Shown piece by piece: positions 17,778 to 29,033 of a stretch of DNA of 64,000 nucleotides. The DNA lies in assembly GCF_000961795.1 (NCBI RefSeq), contig NZ_LADU01000059.1:1-64000 (forward strand), given 5' to 3'. A model generated the notes under the pieces. The model ran no database searches and was not told the origin of the DNA. It saw only the letters and a list, made by a program, of their open reading frames with translations. This DNA is from Hyphomonas sp. BRH_c22. Its GTDB lineage: Bacteria; Pseudomonadota; Alphaproteobacteria; Caulobacterales; Hyphomonadaceae. Each line of letters opens with the position of its first letter. The first letter of the stretch is position 1. The position numbers were made by a program, and so were the translations under genes.

Positions 17778-19877
17778 ATGTCCGACACGTTCAAACTCAA
17801 TATCGACGGCCAGGACATTGAGGTCCCGAAGCACTACACGCTGATGCAGGCGTGTGAGGAAGCGGGCGCCGAGATTCCGCGCTTCTGCTACCATGAGCGC
17901 CTGTCGGTGGCCGGCAATTGCCGCATGTGCCTTGTCGAGTGGGAAGGCGCGCCTAAGCCGATTGCCTCCTGTGCCCAGACGGTGGGCGACATGCGCCCCA
18001 ACCGGGATGGTTCTGCGCCGAACGTGCGCACCAAGGGTGACTATGTCCAGAAAGCCCGCAATGGCGTGATGGAATTCCTGCTGATCAATCACCCGCTCGA
18101 TTGCCCGATTTGCGACCAGGGTGGTGAATGCGACCTGCAGGATCAGGCCATGGCTTATGGCCGGGGCGGTAGCCGCTATGAAGAAAACAAGCGCGCCGTT
18201 GACGACAAGTACATGGGCCCATTGGTCAAGACGATCATGACCCGCTGCATCCAGTGCACACGCTGCGTCCGCTTCGTGGCTGAGGTGGCGGGCGTGGAAG
18301 AGATCGGCATGATCTCTCGCGGCGAGAATGCCGAGATCACGACCTATCTCGAAAAGTCGCTGACATCGGAATTGTCCGGCAACGTGATCGACCTCTGCCC
18401 GGTGGGCGCCCTGACCTCTAAACCCTATGCGTTCAATGCGCGCCCCTGGGAGCTGCGCAAGACATCCTCGATCGACGTGATGGATGCCATGGGAGCCGCG
18501 ATCCGCGTTGACGCCAAGGGCGCTGGTGTGATGCGCATCCTTCCGGAAACCAACGAGGAAGTGAACGAAGAGTGGATTTCCGACAAAACCCGCTTCGTGT
18601 GGGACGGCCTTGCCCGCCAGCGACTGGACCGGCCTTACGTTCGCGTGAACGGCAAGCTCGTCCCGGCAACATGGGGTGATGCATTCGCCGCTGCCAAGAC
18701 CGCGCTCTCGGTGCCAGCCGACAAGATTGGCGTCATTGCGGGTGACCTGATCGAAGTCGAGCAGGCGAAAGCCGCCCTCGACATGTTCCGGGCTATGGGC
18801 GTCCAGAATACCGACTGCCGTCCTGTCGGCGCCGCATACGGCACTGACGGCGTGCGCGAGCGCTATATCCTCAACCCGACGCTGATGGGTGTGGAAGAGG
18901 CTGATGCCCTGTTGCTGATCGGCACAAACCCGCGCGTTGAAGCAGCGGTCTGGAACGCGCGCATCCGCAAGTCCTGGCTCTGGGGCGATCTCAAGGTTGG
19001 CGTGATCGGACAAGCGGCCGATCTGACTTATGATTATGACCATCTGGGCGCAGGTGGCGATGCACTCACCAATGTTGCTGACAGCGGTTTCTACAAGGTT
19101 CTGAAAGACGCAAAGCGTCCGCTGGTCGTGGTCGGGGAAGGCGCTCTGTGCCGCGAAGATGGCCAGGCGATCCTGGCGGCAGCGCAGCAACTCGCTCTGG
19201 ACGTCGGCGCAGTCTCAGACGGCTGGGCCGGTTTTGGCGTTCTGCACAATGCTGCAGGGCGTGTCGGCGCACTGGATGCGGGTTTCGTTCCCGGTGAGAA
19301 CGGCAAAACAACATCGGAAATCCTTGGCGGCGGCATGGATACGGTTGTCCTGCTTGGCGCAGACGAAGCCGGTCTTTCGGCTCTTGGCGGCGCAACGGTG
19401 ATCTATGTCGGTTCGCATGGCGATGCGGGCGCTGCCCGCGCAGACATCATCCTGCCTTGCGCCACCTACACCGAAATGGATGCGACCTATGTGAATACGG
19501 AAGGCCGGGTCCAGATGACCACGCGCGCGGTACAGCCGAAGGGCGAGGCCCGTGAAGGCTGGGCGATCTTCCGCGCCCTGTCCGAGGTGATCTGGAAGGC
19601 GCTGCCTTATGACACAGCCGACGCCCTGCGTGCGAACCTGCGCGGAGCGGATGGCAAGAATACGGCGTTTTCAGGCTTGGGATTTGCGCCTGGGGCTCGC
19701 GGCGTCTCTGCGCTTCAGACTGTCAGTTCTGAAACCGGCGGATCCATCAAGGCGGATGCTTTCAAGTCGGTTATCGAAGATTTTTACCTGACAAATCCTA
19801 TCACCCGCGCATCCAGGACCATGGCGGAGTGTTCAGCGCTCAGCACGGGCCTAGACACTCCGGTAGCGGCGGAGTAG
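17778..19877 (+). CDS. nuoG: NADH-quinone oxidoreductase subunit G
   Basis: NuoG is the 75-kDa iron-sulfur subunit of the peripheral arm. The N-terminal ferredoxin-like domain has RFCYHERLSVAGNCRMC and a later Cys for [2Fe-2S] N1b. The His/Cys set HPLDCPICDQGGECDLQDQ binds N5, and CIQCTRCVRF with a later Cys binds N4. The remaining 450 or so residues form the molybdopterin-oxidoreductase-like domain, which lacks the cofactor in complex I. The length of 699 is normal for alphaproteobacteria. It follows nuoF by 6 bp. Confidence 0.97.
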   Translation: MSDTFKLNIDGQDIEVPKHYTLMQACEEAGAEIPRFCYHERLSVAGNCRMCLVEWEGAPKPIASCAQTVGDMRPNRDGSAPNVRTKGDYVQKARNGVMEFLLINHPLDCPICDQGGECDLQDQAMAYGRGGSRYEENKRAVDDKYMGPLVKTIMTRCIQCTRCVRFVAEVAGVEEIGMISRGENAEITTYLEKSLTSELSGNVIDLCPVGALTSKPYAFNARPWELRKTSSIDVMDAMGAAIRVDAKGAGVMRILPETNEEVNEEWISDKTRFVWDGLARQRLDRPYVRVNGKLVPATWGDAFAAAKTALSVPADKIGVIAGDLIEVEQAKAALDMFRAMGVQNTDCRPVGAAYGTDGVRERYILNPTLMGVEEADALLLIGTNPRVEAAVWNARIRKSWLWGDLKVGVIGQAADLTYDYDHLGAGGDALTNVADSGFYKVLKDAKRPLVVVGEGALCREDGQAILAAAQQLALDVGAVSDGWAGFGVLHNAAGRVGALDAGFVPGENGKTTSEILGGGMDTVVLLGADEAGLSALGGATVIYVGSHGDAGAARADIILPCATYTEMDATYVNTEGRVQMTTRAVQPKGEAREGWAIFRALSEVIWKALPYDTADALRANLRGADGKNTAFSGLGFAPGARGVSALQTVSSETGGSIKADAFKSVIEDFYLTNPITRASRTMAECSALSTGLDTPVAAE

Positions 19878-19886
19878 GGCGGCGGC

Positions 19887-20978
19887 ATGAGCAATCTCAT
19901 CGAGTCTTTCGGCGATTTCACCGGCTTCTGGATGGTGCTTGGCCAGATTGGCCTGTTCACCCTGGTTCTGTTGCTGTCCATCGCATTCCTGCTTCTTCTG
20001 GATCGCAAGATCTGGGCTGGCGTGATGATGCGCAAGGGCCCGAACGTGGTCGGCCCGTTCGGCCTGCTTCAGTCCTTTGCAGATTTCGGGAAGTTCCTGC
20101 TCAAGGAAATTGTCATTCCGGCCGGGGCCAACAAGACAGTGTTCCTGATCGCCCCAATCCTCACCTGTACGTTGGCCTTCGTTGCCTGGGCCGCCATTCC
20201 GGTCGCGCCTGGAACCGTATCGGGCACGAGCTGGGTCGTCTCGAACCTCAATGTCGGCGTGCTCTATCTCTTCGCCATCAGTTCGCTTGGTGTCTACGGC
20301 ATCATCATGGGTGGCTGGGCATCGAACTCCAAATACCCGTTCCTCGGTGCGTTGCGGTCTGCCGCCCAGATGGTGTCTTACGAGGTGTCGATCGGCTTCA
20401 TCATCGTCACGGTCATCCTGCTGACGGGATCCATGAATCTCAGCGTGATTGTTGAGAACCAGTCAGGCGGTTTCTGGAACTGGCACGCGTTCAGCCTGCA
20501 GTATTTCCCGCTGATCTTCGTCATGTTCCCGATGTTCGTGATGTTCTTCATCTCGGCGCTAGCGGAAACCAACCGTCCACCGTTCGACCTGCCGGAGGCT
20601 GAATCCGAACTCGTCGCGGGCTACCAGGTCGAATACGGCTCGACGCCCTACCTGCTTTTCATGTTGGGCGAGTACCTGAACATCGTCCTGATGTGCGCCA
20701 TGATGACCATCCTTTTCCTGGGCGGCTGGCACGGGCCATTTGCACTGGGTGATGCGGTCCAGGACTGGCCGCCATTGCTGCTGAGCCTGTCGGGCCTGTT
20801 CTGGTTCATGCTGAAGATCCTGTTCTTCTTCTTCATGTTCGCGATGGTGAAGGCGATTGTGCCCCGGTATCGCTATGACCAGTTGATGCGTCTCGGCTGG
20901 AAGATCTTTCTGCCCACGTCGCTCGCCGCCGTTTTGATCGTCGCGGGTTACGTCGCCTATACCGGAGTACAGTCATGA
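19887..20978 (+). CDS. nuoH: NADH-quinone oxidoreductase subunit H
   Basis: NuoH is the membrane subunit that joins the two arms of complex I and forms the mouth of the quinone channel. The 363 residues contain eight or so membrane helices. Conserved loops include [22 protein letters not shown] after helix 1 and the acidic [20 protein letters not shown] loop that links quinone chemistry to proton movement. It overlaps nuoI by 4 bp. Confidence 0.97.
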   Translation: MSNLIESFGDFTGFWMVLGQIGLFTLVLLLSIAFLLLLDRKIWAGVMMRKGPNVVGPFGLLQSFADFGKFLLKEIVIPAGANKTVFLIAPILTCTLAFVAWAAIPVAPGTVSGTSWVVSNLNVGVLYLFAISSLGVYGIIMGGWASNSKYPFLGALRSAAQMVSYEVSIGFIIVTVILLTGSMNLSVIVENQSGGFWNWHAFSLQYFPLIFVMFPMFVMFFISALAETNRPPFDLPEAESELVAGYQVEYGSTPYLLFMLGEYLNIVLMCAMMTILFLGGWHGPFALGDAVQDWPPLLLSLSGLFWFMLKILFFFFMFAMVKAIVPRYRYDQLMRLGWKIFLPTSLAAVLIVAGYVAYTGVQS

Positions 20979-21460
20979 GCATTGCGCAGACCATTCGCGG
21001 CGCGCTGCTGACGGATTTCATTGGAGCGTTCTGGTCGGCCCTGCGGGAAATGTTCCGCCGCAAGGCGACCGTGAACTATCCGTTCGAGAAGAACCCGCTG
21101 AGCCCGCGATTCCGCGGGGAGCATGCTCTGCGCCGGTATGCCAGCGGCGAAGAGCGTTGCATTGCCTGCAAACTGTGCGAAGCGGTGTGCCCGGCGCAGG
21201 CGATCACGATCGAAGCGGAGCCACGCGCAGACGGCGCGAGGCGTACCACGCGCTACGACATCGACATGGTGAAGTGCATCTATTGCGGCTTTTGCCAGGA
21301 AGCATGCCCGGTAGATGCGATCGTCGAAGGGCCGAATTTTGAATTCGCGACAGAGACGCGGGAAGAATTGTTCTATGACAAGGACCGCCTGCTGGCGAAT
21401 GGCGACCGCTGGGAACGCCTTATCGCAAAGAACCTGGAGCTGGACGCGCCCTATCGATAG
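20975..21460 (+). CDS. nuoI: NADH-quinone oxidoreductase subunit I
   Basis: NuoI carries the two [4Fe-4S] clusters N6a and N6b that lead to N2. Both ferredoxin motifs are complete: [12 protein letters not shown] and [12 protein letters not shown]. The 161 residues match the alphaproteobacterial length. Its start overlaps the nuoH stop (ATGA). Unlike the other junctions, it is followed by an 81-bp gap containing an imperfect hairpin before nuoJ. Confidence 0.97.
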   Translation: MSIAQTIRGALLTDFIGAFWSALREMFRRKATVNYPFEKNPLSPRFRGEHALRRYASGEERCIACKLCEAVCPAQAITIEAEPRADGARRTTRYDIDMVKCIYCGFCQEACPVDAIVEGPNFEFATETREELFYDKDRLLANGDRWERLIAKNLELDAPYR

Positions 21461-21485
21461 GGCACGACGGCAGAGAGATTAAACC

Positions 21486-21518
21486 GGAGCGGAGAGGCCA
21501 ATGGGCCTCGCTCGCTCC
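21486..21518 (+). other. Imperfect hairpin in the nuoI-nuoJ gap
   Basis: GGAGCG plus AGGCC (21486-21499) can pair with GGCCT plus CGCTCC (21504-21518) around a short AATG loop, leaving a small internal bulge. No T-run follows, so it does not look like a terminator. In an operon whose other junctions are nearly gapless, it may mark an mRNA processing or stability site between the peripheral-arm and membrane-arm genes. The function is inferred. Confidence 0.5.
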
Positions 21519-21541
21519 ACCAGATAGGGGCTTAGAGGGCT

Positions 21542-22135
21542 TTGGCAGTTTATGCATTCTGGATACTGGCCGCGATCGTGGTCCTGTCTGCGGTCATGGT
21601 GATTGCAGCGCGCAATCCCGTGCACTCAGTCCTGTTCCTGATCCTCGCCTTCTTCACGTCGGCAGGCTTGCTTGTCCTCATCGGGGCAGAGTTCCTGGCC
21701 ATGCTACTTGTCGTCGTTTATGTCGGCGCCGTGGCCGTGTTGTTCCTGTTTGTCGTCATGATGCTGGATGTCGACTTTGTGGAATTGAAACAGGGCTTTC
21801 TGAGCTATCTGCCGTTCGGACTGTTTGTGGGCGCCGTATTCCTCGCCGAGATCGTCCTCGCATCCTTTGCGGGCCTTGAGAACCATGTCGGGGCGTTTGA
21901 CGCATCGCCCGGCGCCGAAACCAATGCCGAGGCCATCGGGCAGGTCATGTACACCCAATACATGCTGCTGTTCCAGCTCGCCGGCATCGTCCTGCTCGTC
22001 GCCATGATCGGCGCCATCGTCCTGACATTGCGACACAGGCCCGAAACCAAACGGCAGAGCATCGCCAAACAGACAGCGCGTCGCCGTTCAGACGCGTTCG
22101 AATTGAAGGACCCGAGCTCCGGGCAGGGGATCTGA
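21542..22135 (+). CDS. nuoJ: NADH-quinone oxidoreductase subunit J
   Basis: NuoJ is a five-helix membrane subunit of complex I; its third helix takes part in the coupling between quinone reduction and proton pumping. The 197 residues begin [21 protein letters not shown] and keep the [16 protein letters not shown] and [21 protein letters not shown] signatures. The start is TTG 21542 with GAGGG just upstream; no ATG fits the conserved N-terminus. A hydrophilic Arg/Lys-rich C-terminus ends 4 bp before nuoK. Confidence 0.95.
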   Translation: MAVYAFWILAAIVVLSAVMVIAARNPVHSVLFLILAFFTSAGLLVLIGAEFLAMLLVVVYVGAVAVLFLFVVMMLDVDFVELKQGFLSYLPFGLFVGAVFLAEIVLASFAGLENHVGAFDASPGAETNAEAIGQVMYTQYMLLFQLAGIVLLVAMIGAIVLTLRHRPETKRQSIAKQTARRRSDAFELKDPSSGQGI

Positions 22136-22139
22136 CATC

Positions 22140-22448
22140 ATGGACCTTGGACTTTCCCACTACCTCGCCGTCTCGGCGGCCCTGTTCACGATTGGAGTCG
22201 TGGGCATCTTCGTGAACCGGAAGAACATCATCGTCATCCTGATGGCGATTGAATTGATCTTGCTGTCCGTGAACCTGAACCTGATCGCATTTTCAGTCTT
22301 CAACGGCGATATCGCCGGTCAGATCTTCGCCATGCTCGTCTTGACCGTCGCGGCCGCTGAAGCCGCTGTCGGCCTCGCCATTCTCGTCGTCTATTTCCGC
22401 AATCGCGGCGATATTGCGGTCGAGAATGTCGACCTGATGAAAGGTTAG
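22140..22448 (+). CDS. nuoK: NADH-quinone oxidoreductase subunit K
   Basis: NuoK is a three-helix membrane subunit, the MrpC-like part of the proton path. The 102 residues match the family exactly, with the conserved glutamates in helices 2 and 3 visible in [13 protein letters not shown] and [18 protein letters not shown] precedes the ATG. It is followed by nuoL after 6 bp. Confidence 0.96.
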   Translation: MDLGLSHYLAVSAALFTIGVVGIFVNRKNIIVILMAIELILLSVNLNLIAFSVFNGDIAGQIFAMLVLTVAAAEAAVGLAILVVYFRNRGDIAVENVDLMKG

Positions 22449-22454
22449 AGGCTG

Positions 22455-24587
22455 ATGCTGCCGGACATTTTCATTCTATTCATCGTTCTAGCACCTGGAA
22501 TCGTCGCCTTGACGGGGCTGGTGCACAAGCAGATCGGCGACGGGCCTGTGATGTTCCTGACGACAGGAACCGTTCTCCTGGCCGGCGCCCTTTCGCTGTT
22601 CCAGTTGTTTGCCTACGTCGCCGGGATTGGCGGAGCCGAGACCCATGGGGAAGACCTCGGCCATGCAGCTGAAGCGGTTGCAGCCAATGGCGCGCATATC
22701 ATTACGCTGATGCCGTGGATCAATGTCGGAGACTTCCAGGCCAATTGGGCGATCCGGATCGATACGCTGTCCATCGTGATGATGGCCGTCATCACGGGCG
22801 TCTCGGGTCTCGTTCATCTCTATTCGTGGGGATATATGAGCGAAGATCCTCATCGGTCGCGTTTCTTTGCCTACCTCTCGCTGTTCACGTTCGCGATGCT
22901 GTCACTCGTGGTGGCAGACAATTTCCTGCAGCTGTTCTTCGGCTGGGAAGGCGTCGGCCTTGCATCGTATCTGCTGATCGGTTTCTGGTACACGAAGAAG
23001 GCGCCAAACGATGCGTCGATCAAGGCGTTCGTGACCAATCGCGTCGGCGATTTCGGTCTGGCGCTGGGCATCATGGCCGTATTCATGGTGTTCGGCTCCG
23101 TCGAGTTCGAGCCGGTTCTGTCCGCCATACGCGAGAATGCGATTGTCACGCCTCTGGCTTTCGGAGAAGCCGCACCTGCGCGCGAAGCGGTCGTCGAGTT
23201 CCTTGGCCAGCGCGTCTATGCGCTTGAACTGATCGGCATCCTTCTTTTCATCGGCGCGATGGGCAAGTCGGCGCAATTCTTCCTTCACGTCTGGCTGCCG
23301 GATGCCATGGAGGGCCCGACGCCCGTCTCGGCCCTCATCCACGCGGCCACCATGGTGACGGCAGGGGTCTACCTCGTGTGCCTCATGTCGCCTCTGTATG
23401 AGCACACGCTCTACGCGGCAGGCATGGTCACGATTATCGGTGCCGTCACGGCCTTGTACGCCGCCACGGTTGGCATGGCGCAGAATGATATCAAGCGCGT
23501 GATTGCGTATTCGACCTGTTCCCAACTCGGTTACATGTTCTTCGCGGCAGGTATCGGTGCCTATGAAGCGGCCATGTTCCATCTCTTCACGCACGCCTTC
23601 TTCAAGGCGCTTCTCTTCCTCGGTGCGGGGTCGGTCATTCACGGCATGCACCACGAGCAGGACATGCGGCGCATGGGCGGTCTGGCGAAATACATGCCGC
23701 TGACCTATGCCGCGATGATGATCGGTACGATTGCCATTATCGGTCTTGGCATTCCGCACACGCTTATCGGCTTCTCGGGCTTCTTCTCCAAGGATGCCAT
23801 TCTGGAGAGCGCGTTTGCAGCAGGTGAACATCACGTGATGTTTGGCCAGGTTGCATTCTGGTTTGGCATCGTCGCTGCGCTGCTCACCAGCTTCTATTCG
23901 TGGCGTCTGATCTACATGACCTTCCATGGCCCGAGGGCCTCAGCAGAACACCATGATGATGGTCACGGGCATGCGGCCGCAGAGGATCATGCTCATGGTC
24001 ACGACGCGCATGCGCATGAGCCGCATGAAAGCCCGGCAGTTATGCTGATCCCGCTCGGACTGCTCAGCCTGGGTGCCATGTTTGCCGGTTTCTATTTCCA
24101 CGACTGGTTTGTCGGGAATCAGGAAACGGCATTCTGGGGCGGATCGATCTATTCTGCCGCCGAAAACCACGTGCTCCATGACCGGCACAATGTGCCCGAA
24201 TGGGTCCTCTGGGCGCCGCTCGCTGTTACAATGGCCGGTTTCCTGATCGCAACCATGACCTATTTCTTCAATCGCGGATTCGGAAAGCGTATCGCCGACA
24301 GTGGCGGGCCGCTGCATACGCTGTTCTCGAACAAATGGTATTTCGACGAACTCTACAATGCGACCCTCATCAAGGGCTCCGCATTTCTGGGGGAGATATT
24401 CTGGAAAGCGGACAAGAAAATCATCGATGGCGTGGGGCCTGATGGCGCCGCGTCCGTGACCCGCTGGAGTGCACGGCGCCTGTCGGCCATGCACACAGGC
24501 TACCTGTATCATTATGCGTTCGTGATCATTGGTGCTGCGCTGGTCTTTGGCGCCATCATGTGGCTGCGGGCCGGAGGAGTAAACTGA
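22455..24587 (+). CDS. nuoL: NADH-quinone oxidoreductase subunit L, with His-rich loop
   Basis: NuoL is the distal antiporter-like proton-pumping subunit. The 710 residues have about 16 membrane helices, the antiporter core [46 protein letters not shown] and the long lateral helix at the C-terminus. Residues 499-524, in a loop after the main helical bundle, hold ten histidines with Asp, Glu and Gly between them. His-rich loops at this place occur in some alphaproteobacterial NuoL proteins and could bind metal. It overlaps nuoM by one base. Confidence 0.97.
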   Translation: MLPDIFILFIVLAPGIVALTGLVHKQIGDGPVMFLTTGTVLLAGALSLFQLFAYVAGIGGAETHGEDLGHAAEAVAANGAHIITLMPWINVGDFQANWAIRIDTLSIVMMAVITGVSGLVHLYSWGYMSEDPHRSRFFAYLSLFTFAMLSLVVADNFLQLFFGWEGVGLASYLLIGFWYTKKAPNDASIKAFVTNRVGDFGLALGIMAVFMVFGSVEFEPVLSAIRENAIVTPLAFGEAAPAREAVVEFLGQRVYALELIGILLFIGAMGKSAQFFLHVWLPDAMEGPTPVSALIHAATMVTAGVYLVCLMSPLYEHTLYAAGMVTIIGAVTALYAATVGMAQNDIKRVIAYSTCSQLGYMFFAAGIGAYEAAMFHLFTHAFFKALLFLGAGSVIHGMHHEQDMRRMGGLAKYMPLTYAAMMIGTIAIIGLGIPHTLIGFSGFFSKDAILESAFAAGEHHVMFGQVAFWFGIVAALLTSFYSWRLIYMTFHGPRASAEHHDDGHGHAAAEDHAHGHDAHAHEPHESPAVMLIPLGLLSLGAMFAGFYFHDWFVGNQETAFWGGSIYSAAENHVLHDRHNVPEWVLWAPLAVTMAGFLIATMTYFFNRGFGKRIADSGGPLHTLFSNKWYFDELYNATLIKGSAFLGEIFWKADKKIIDGVGPDGAASVTRWSARRLSAMHTGYLYHYAFVIIGAALVFGAIMWLRAGGVN

Positions 24588-26086
24588 TGGGCGGGTTTCC
24601 CATTCTTTCGGCAGTCATCCTGCTGCCCCTGATCGGTGCGCTCATAATCATGGGTGTGCGGACCGCTACGGCAGGCAGCTTCAGCAAGGAAGAGGCCGGC
24701 AAGGACAGCCGCGCAGCCTTGCTTGCGGGCCTGATCATATCCGGTGCGACATTCGTCGCGTCCGTCGCGGCGTTCCTGACGTTCGATGCAACGACGGCAG
24801 GTTACCAGCTGGTTGAGCAGTATGCCTGGTACGGCGCGATCACGTACAAGGTGGGTGTGGACGGCCTGTCGATGCCGCTCATCCTGCTGACGACCTTCCT
24901 CACGCCGATCTGCCTGCTGGCCAGCTGGAATTCGATTCATACGCGTGTGACCGAGTACGTCGTCGCGTTTCTCGTGCTTGAGACATTCATGCTCGGCGTG
25001 TTCGCCGCGCTCGACATTGTTCTCTTCTACATCTTCTTCGAAGCAGGCCTTATCCCGATGTTCCTCATCATCGGCATTTGGGGCGGCAAGGACAAGATCT
25101 ACGCGGCCTTCAAGTTCTTCCTGTACACGCTCTTGGGTTCATTGCTCATGCTGGTAGCGGTCGTGTACATGTTCCAGGTCGCAGGGTCTTCTGACATTGA
25201 AGTCCTTGAGAAATATGCCTTCGCACCTGAAGTGCAGACATGGCTATGGCTGGCATTTGCGGCCTCCTTTGCCGTGAAATTGCCCATGTGGCCGTTCCAT
25301 ACCTGGTTGCCCGACGCTCACGTACAGGCGCCGACGGCTGGCTCAGTCATTCTTGCCGGCGTGTTGCTGAAAATGGGCGGCTACGGATTCCTGCGATTCT
25401 CGCTACCCATGTTCCCCGACGCGAGCCAGTTGTTCCAGCCTGCGATGTTTGCACTGGCCGTGATCGCGATCGTCTACACGTCGCTGGTGGCCTGGCGCCA
25501 GACGGACATGAAGAAGCTCATCGCATATTCGTCCGTCGCGCATATGGGCTTCGTGACACTCGGCATCTTCTCGTTCAACGAAACGGGCGTGCAGGGCGCG
25601 ATCTTCCAGATGTTGAGCCACGGCCTGATTTCAGGCGCGCTGTTCCTCATCGTCGGCGTCGTCTACGACCGGATGCATACACGGGAAATCGCGGCCTATG
25701 GCGGGCTGGTCAACCGTATGCCTGTCTATGCGGCTCTGTTCATGCTGTTCACCATGGCGAATGTCGGCTTGCCGGGCACAAGCGGGTTCGTCGGCGAGAT
25801 ACTCACCATGGTTGGGGGCTTCCAGGCATCGACCTGGGCTGCAGCTGGCGCCGCACTCGGCGTGATCTTCTCAGCGGTCTACATGCTGACCCTGTATCGC
25901 CGGACCGTTTTCGGCGAGGTGACGAACCCTAAGCTCAATGACATCCGCGACATGAATCTTGTCGAACTGGTCTGCATCGTGCCGCTGGCCTTGCTCACCA
26001 TTTTGTTCGGTCTCGCACCCAACCTGATTTTTCACATTACTGAAGGGGCGACCAACCGTGTGCTGTCCCTGATGGTCGGAGGCTGA
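24587..26086 (+). CDS. nuoM: NADH-quinone oxidoreductase subunit M
   Basis: NuoM is the second antiporter-like proton-pumping subunit. The 499 residues have about 14 membrane helices with [18 protein letters not shown] and [24 protein letters not shown], including the conserved Lys and Glu of the half-channel. ATG 24587 shares its A with the nuoL stop. A longer frame from 24560 lies inside nuoL and is not conserved. Confidence 0.97.
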   Translation: MGGFPILSAVILLPLIGALIIMGVRTATAGSFSKEEAGKDSRAALLAGLIISGATFVASVAAFLTFDATTAGYQLVEQYAWYGAITYKVGVDGLSMPLILLTTFLTPICLLASWNSIHTRVTEYVVAFLVLETFMLGVFAALDIVLFYIFFEAGLIPMFLIIGIWGGKDKIYAAFKFFLYTLLGSLLMLVAVVYMFQVAGSSDIEVLEKYAFAPEVQTWLWLAFAASFAVKLPMWPFHTWLPDAHVQAPTAGSVILAGVLLKMGGYGFLRFSLPMFPDASQLFQPAMFALAVIAIVYTSLVAWRQTDMKKLIAYSSVAHMGFVTLGIFSFNETGVQGAIFQMLSHGLISGALFLIVGVVYDRMHTREIAAYGGLVNRMPVYAALFMLFTMANVGLPGTSGFVGEILTMVGGFQASTWAAAGAALGVIFSAVYMLTLYRRTVFGEVTNPKLNDIRDMNLVELVCIVPLALLTILFGLAPNLIFHITEGATNRVLSLMVGG

Positions 26087-26092
26087 CGGCCC

Positions 26093-27520
26093 ATGCTCGA
26101 CTATACTGCCATGATCCTTGCTATCGGTCCGGAGCTCTGGCTTGCGGCTGCTGGCCTTGTGGGCGTGCTGCTCGGTGCGATGTTGAAAGACCGGTTCAAT
26201 GGTCTCTCGTTCAAATATGGCGCGCTGGCATTGTTCGGCGCCGCGGCTCTATCGCTGCTGTTCTATCAGGGCGGTGAAGCCTTTGGCGGCCTGGTGCGCA
26301 CAAACACGTTCGTGAACTTCGCCAAGTTCGTCAGCTTCTCAGTGGGTGGTTTTGCACTGATCATGTCTGAGGGATTCCTGAGGCGGCATGACACAATCCG
26401 TTACGAGTACGTCCTGCTGACCATTTTTGCGAGCCTGGGCATGGGTATCATCCTGTCCGCCGCGGATCTGATGACTCTCTACATGGGTATCGAGACGCTC
26501 AGCCTGTCGTCTTACGTGCTCGCGGCGTTTCATCGGGATTCGGCCCGGTCGTCGGAGGCTGGCCTGAAATATTTCGTACTCGGAGCGCTGGCGTCAGGGA
26601 TGCTCTTGTATGGCGCATCGCTCGTTTACGGCTTTGCTGGCACGACCAATTATGCGGGCATTTCCAGCGCAGCCCCCTCGATCGGCCTGATGTTCGGCAT
26701 GGTCCTGATGATCGTGGGACTAGCATTCAAGGTATCGGCGGCCCCGATGCACGTCTGGACGCCGGACGTCTATGAAGGCGCCCCGACTCCTGTTGGTGCT
26801 TTCTTCGCCTCGGCTCCGAAAATGGCATCGATGGTCGTGTTCGCGAACGTGATGTTTACGGCTTTCGGAAGCGTCATGGATGACTGGCAGATGATCATTG
26901 CGATCATTTCCGGCCTCTCGATGCTTGTTGGGTCGTTCGGTGCTCTGACGCAAACCAATATCAAGCGCCTGCTCGGTTATTCGTCCATCGCCAATGTCGG
27001 TTATGCGCTTGTTGCTGTCGCGGCAGGACAGGCGAGCGGGGCAGGGGCGTTGCTGATTTTCATGACGCTCTACGTGATTTCATCCCTCGGGCTCTTTGCC
27101 GGTGTTCTCGCGATGCGCCGTCGCGGCGGGATGGTTGAAAGCATCGATGAATTTGGCGGGCTGATGAGCACCCGCCCATGGCTCGCGATCGCCTTGTCGA
27201 TCCTGATTTTCTCGATCGCTGGCCTGCCGCCATTCGGCGGGTTCTTCGGCAAGTGGGAAGTGTTCAACGCGGGCCTAAATGCGGGCCTGCTGCCCCTGGC
27301 GATCATTCTTGTTGTCGCATCGGTCGTGTCGCTTGGCTACTATCTGCGCATCGTAAAAATCATGTGGTTTGATGAGCCGAAAGAGCGCTTCGAGCCGATC
27401 GATGGATCCGTCACTCTCACGGTTCTGATTTCCGCCTTTGTGGCCGGCATCCTGTTCCTTGTCTTCATCAACCAACTGGCTGACTGGGCCAATGGTGCCG
27501 CGCTGGGACTGGCCTCTTGA
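26093..27520 (+). CDS. nuoN: NADH-quinone oxidoreductase subunit N
   Basis: NuoN is the third antiporter-like proton-pumping subunit, next to NuoK. The 475 residues have about 14 membrane helices, with [25 protein letters not shown] and [20 protein letters not shown] motifs. It closes the 14-subunit operon: nuoA-N are all present and intact. The stop is interleaved with the birA TTG start. Confidence 0.97.
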   Translation: MLDYTAMILAIGPELWLAAAGLVGVLLGAMLKDRFNGLSFKYGALALFGAAALSLLFYQGGEAFGGLVRTNTFVNFAKFVSFSVGGFALIMSEGFLRRHDTIRYEYVLLTIFASLGMGIILSAADLMTLYMGIETLSLSSYVLAAFHRDSARSSEAGLKYFVLGALASGMLLYGASLVYGFAGTTNYAGISSAAPSIGLMFGMVLMIVGLAFKVSAAPMHVWTPDVYEGAPTPVGAFFASAPKMASMVVFANVMFTAFGSVMDDWQMIIAIISGLSMLVGSFGALTQTNIKRLLGYSSIANVGYALVAVAAGQASGAGALLIFMTLYVISSLGLFAGVLAMRRRGGMVESIDEFGGLMSTRPWLAIALSILIFSIAGLPPFGGFFGKWEVFNAGLNAGLLPLAIILVVASVVSLGYYLRIVKIMWFDEPKERFEPIDGSVTLTVLISAFVAGILFLVFINQLADWANGAALGLAS

Positions 27521-28254
27521 GTCTGGCCTGGCCCGTCTACCAGCTCGGAGCGACGGATAGCACGAACAGTGAAGCCAAACGACGCGTCGCCACTGGCGCG
27601 TTCGTTGATTGCTGGCTGGTTGCCGAGTCACAGTCGTCCGGGCGGGGCCGCTTGCAGAAGAGCTGGGTATCGCCGGCCGGCAATCTGTTTGCGACTGCAC
27701 TGTTCCGGGAACCCGGCGGGTTGGTGGTTGCATCCCGGATGCCGTTCGCATCGGCGCTTGCCGTTAGCGACGTGGCCCTGCTGTTTGCGCCAGAAGCCGA
27801 TGTGCGCCTAAAGTGGCCGAACGATGTGCGGATCGATGGTGCCAAACTTTCAGGCATTCTCATCGAAACAGGCGGCTCAGGGGCGGAGACATGGGTGGCA
27901 GCCGGTATCGGCATCAATGTCATGCATGCACCGGACGCTGCGGGCCAGCGCGCGGCAAGCATTTCAACACTTCGCGGCGATCTGGCCGTCACAACAGACA
28001 TGGTGCTGGAAGCATTGCGCAAGGCGTTTGCCCAGCGTCTGATCCAGTCCCACGAGGGCTTCGACGGTTTGCGCAGGAACTGGCTGGAGCGGGCCGAAGG
28101 CCTGGGCGGGACTGTTCGCGTGACAGCGTCCGGCACGCCCGTTGAGGGCGTATTCGAGGATATGGACATGTCTGGGGCACTCGTCCTCAGATTGCCCGAT
28201 GGCGCCCGGCAGACCATAAGGGCCGGAGATGTTGATCTGATAGGGAGAGTTTGA
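27517..28254 (+). CDS. birA: Biotin-[acetyl-CoA-carboxylase] ligase
   Basis: BirA activates biotin with ATP and attaches it to the carboxyl-carrier protein of acetyl-CoA carboxylase. The 245-residue protein has the catalytic domain, with the biotinyl-AMP loop [10 protein letters not shown] at 41-50 and [17 protein letters not shown], and an SH3-like C-terminus. The N-terminal DNA-binding domain of the E. coli repressor form is absent, so it is a monofunctional ligase. The start is TTG 27517, 4 bp inside nuoN. This placement after nuoN is conserved in many alphaproteobacteria. Confidence 0.94.
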   Translation: MSLAWPVYQLGATDSTNSEAKRRVATGAFVDCWLVAESQSSGRGRLQKSWVSPAGNLFATALFREPGGLVVASRMPFASALAVSDVALLFAPEADVRLKWPNDVRIDGAKLSGILIETGGSGAETWVAAGIGINVMHAPDAAGQRAASISTLRGDLAVTTDMVLEALRKAFAQRLIQSHEGFDGLRRNWLERAEGLGGTVRVTASGTPVEGVFEDMDMSGALVLRLPDGARQTIRAGDVDLIGRV

Positions 28255-28259
28255 GCGCC

Positions 28260-29027
28260 ATGCTGCTTGCGATAGACGTCGGTAACACCAATACCCTGTT
28301 CGCTGTCCATGACGGCACTGACTGGGTGGTACAGTGGCGCAGCGCCACAGAGGCGCGCAAGACGGCCGACGACCACGCCGCCTGGTTGTGGCGGCTGGCC
28401 GACATGCACGGCATGGACCTGAGCCAGATTAACGGCTGCGTGATTTCCACGGTGGTGCCACAGGCCGTATTCAACTTTCGCAACCTTGCGCGGCGCTATC
28501 TAAACGTCGAGCCGATGTTCATTGGTGACGCGAACCTGAAGACAGGCGTCGAGATCCGCATTCACCGGCCTGAGCAGGTCGGCGCTGACCGTATCGTCAG
28601 CGCATTGGGCGCGCATGTTTCCTACCCCGGCAACCTGATCGTCATTGATAGTGGCACGGCCACGACCTTCGACATCGTTGCGGCTGATGGCGGTTTTGAG
28701 GGCGGTATCATCTCGCCCGGGATCAACCTTTCGGTCAGCGCGCTGCATGACGCGGCGGCCCAGTTGCCGCGCATCGCGATCCAGCGTCCGAGCCAGGTTA
28801 TCGGCCAGGATACGATCAGTGCCATGCAGTCTGGTGTGTTCTGGGGTTATATCGACCTGATTGACGGGCTGGTGCGCCGGATCAAGGCCGAGTATGGAAA
28901 GCCCATGAAAGTGGTCGCCACCGGCGGCGTTGCCTCCCTGTTCGAGGGTGCCAGCGAAACAATTGACCACTATGACCCGGATATCCTCATCTCGGGACTT
29001 CTCGAAATCTACAAACGTAACAAATAG
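28260..29027 (+). CDS. coaX: Type III pantothenate kinase
   Basis: CoaX phosphorylates pantothenate, the first step of coenzyme A synthesis. The protein opens with [15 protein letters not shown], the ATP-binding phosphate-1 motif of the ASKHA fold, and has [11 protein letters not shown] and [11 protein letters not shown], both type III signatures. ATG 28260 lies 10 bp after AGGGAGAG; an in-frame TTG at 28251 is too close to that site. The gene is 255 residues long and sits between birA and rnj, a conserved trio. Confidence 0.95.
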   Translation: MLLAIDVGNTNTLFAVHDGTDWVVQWRSATEARKTADDHAAWLWRLADMHGMDLSQINGCVISTVVPQAVFNFRNLARRYLNVEPMFIGDANLKTGVEIRIHRPEQVGADRIVSALGAHVSYPGNLIVIDSGTATTFDIVAADGGFEGGIISPGINLSVSALHDAAAQLPRIAIQRPSQVIGQDTISAMQSGVFWGYIDLIDGLVRRIKAEYGKPMKVVATGGVASLFEGASETIDHYDPDILISGLLEIYKRNK

Positions 29028-29033
29028 GACCTT

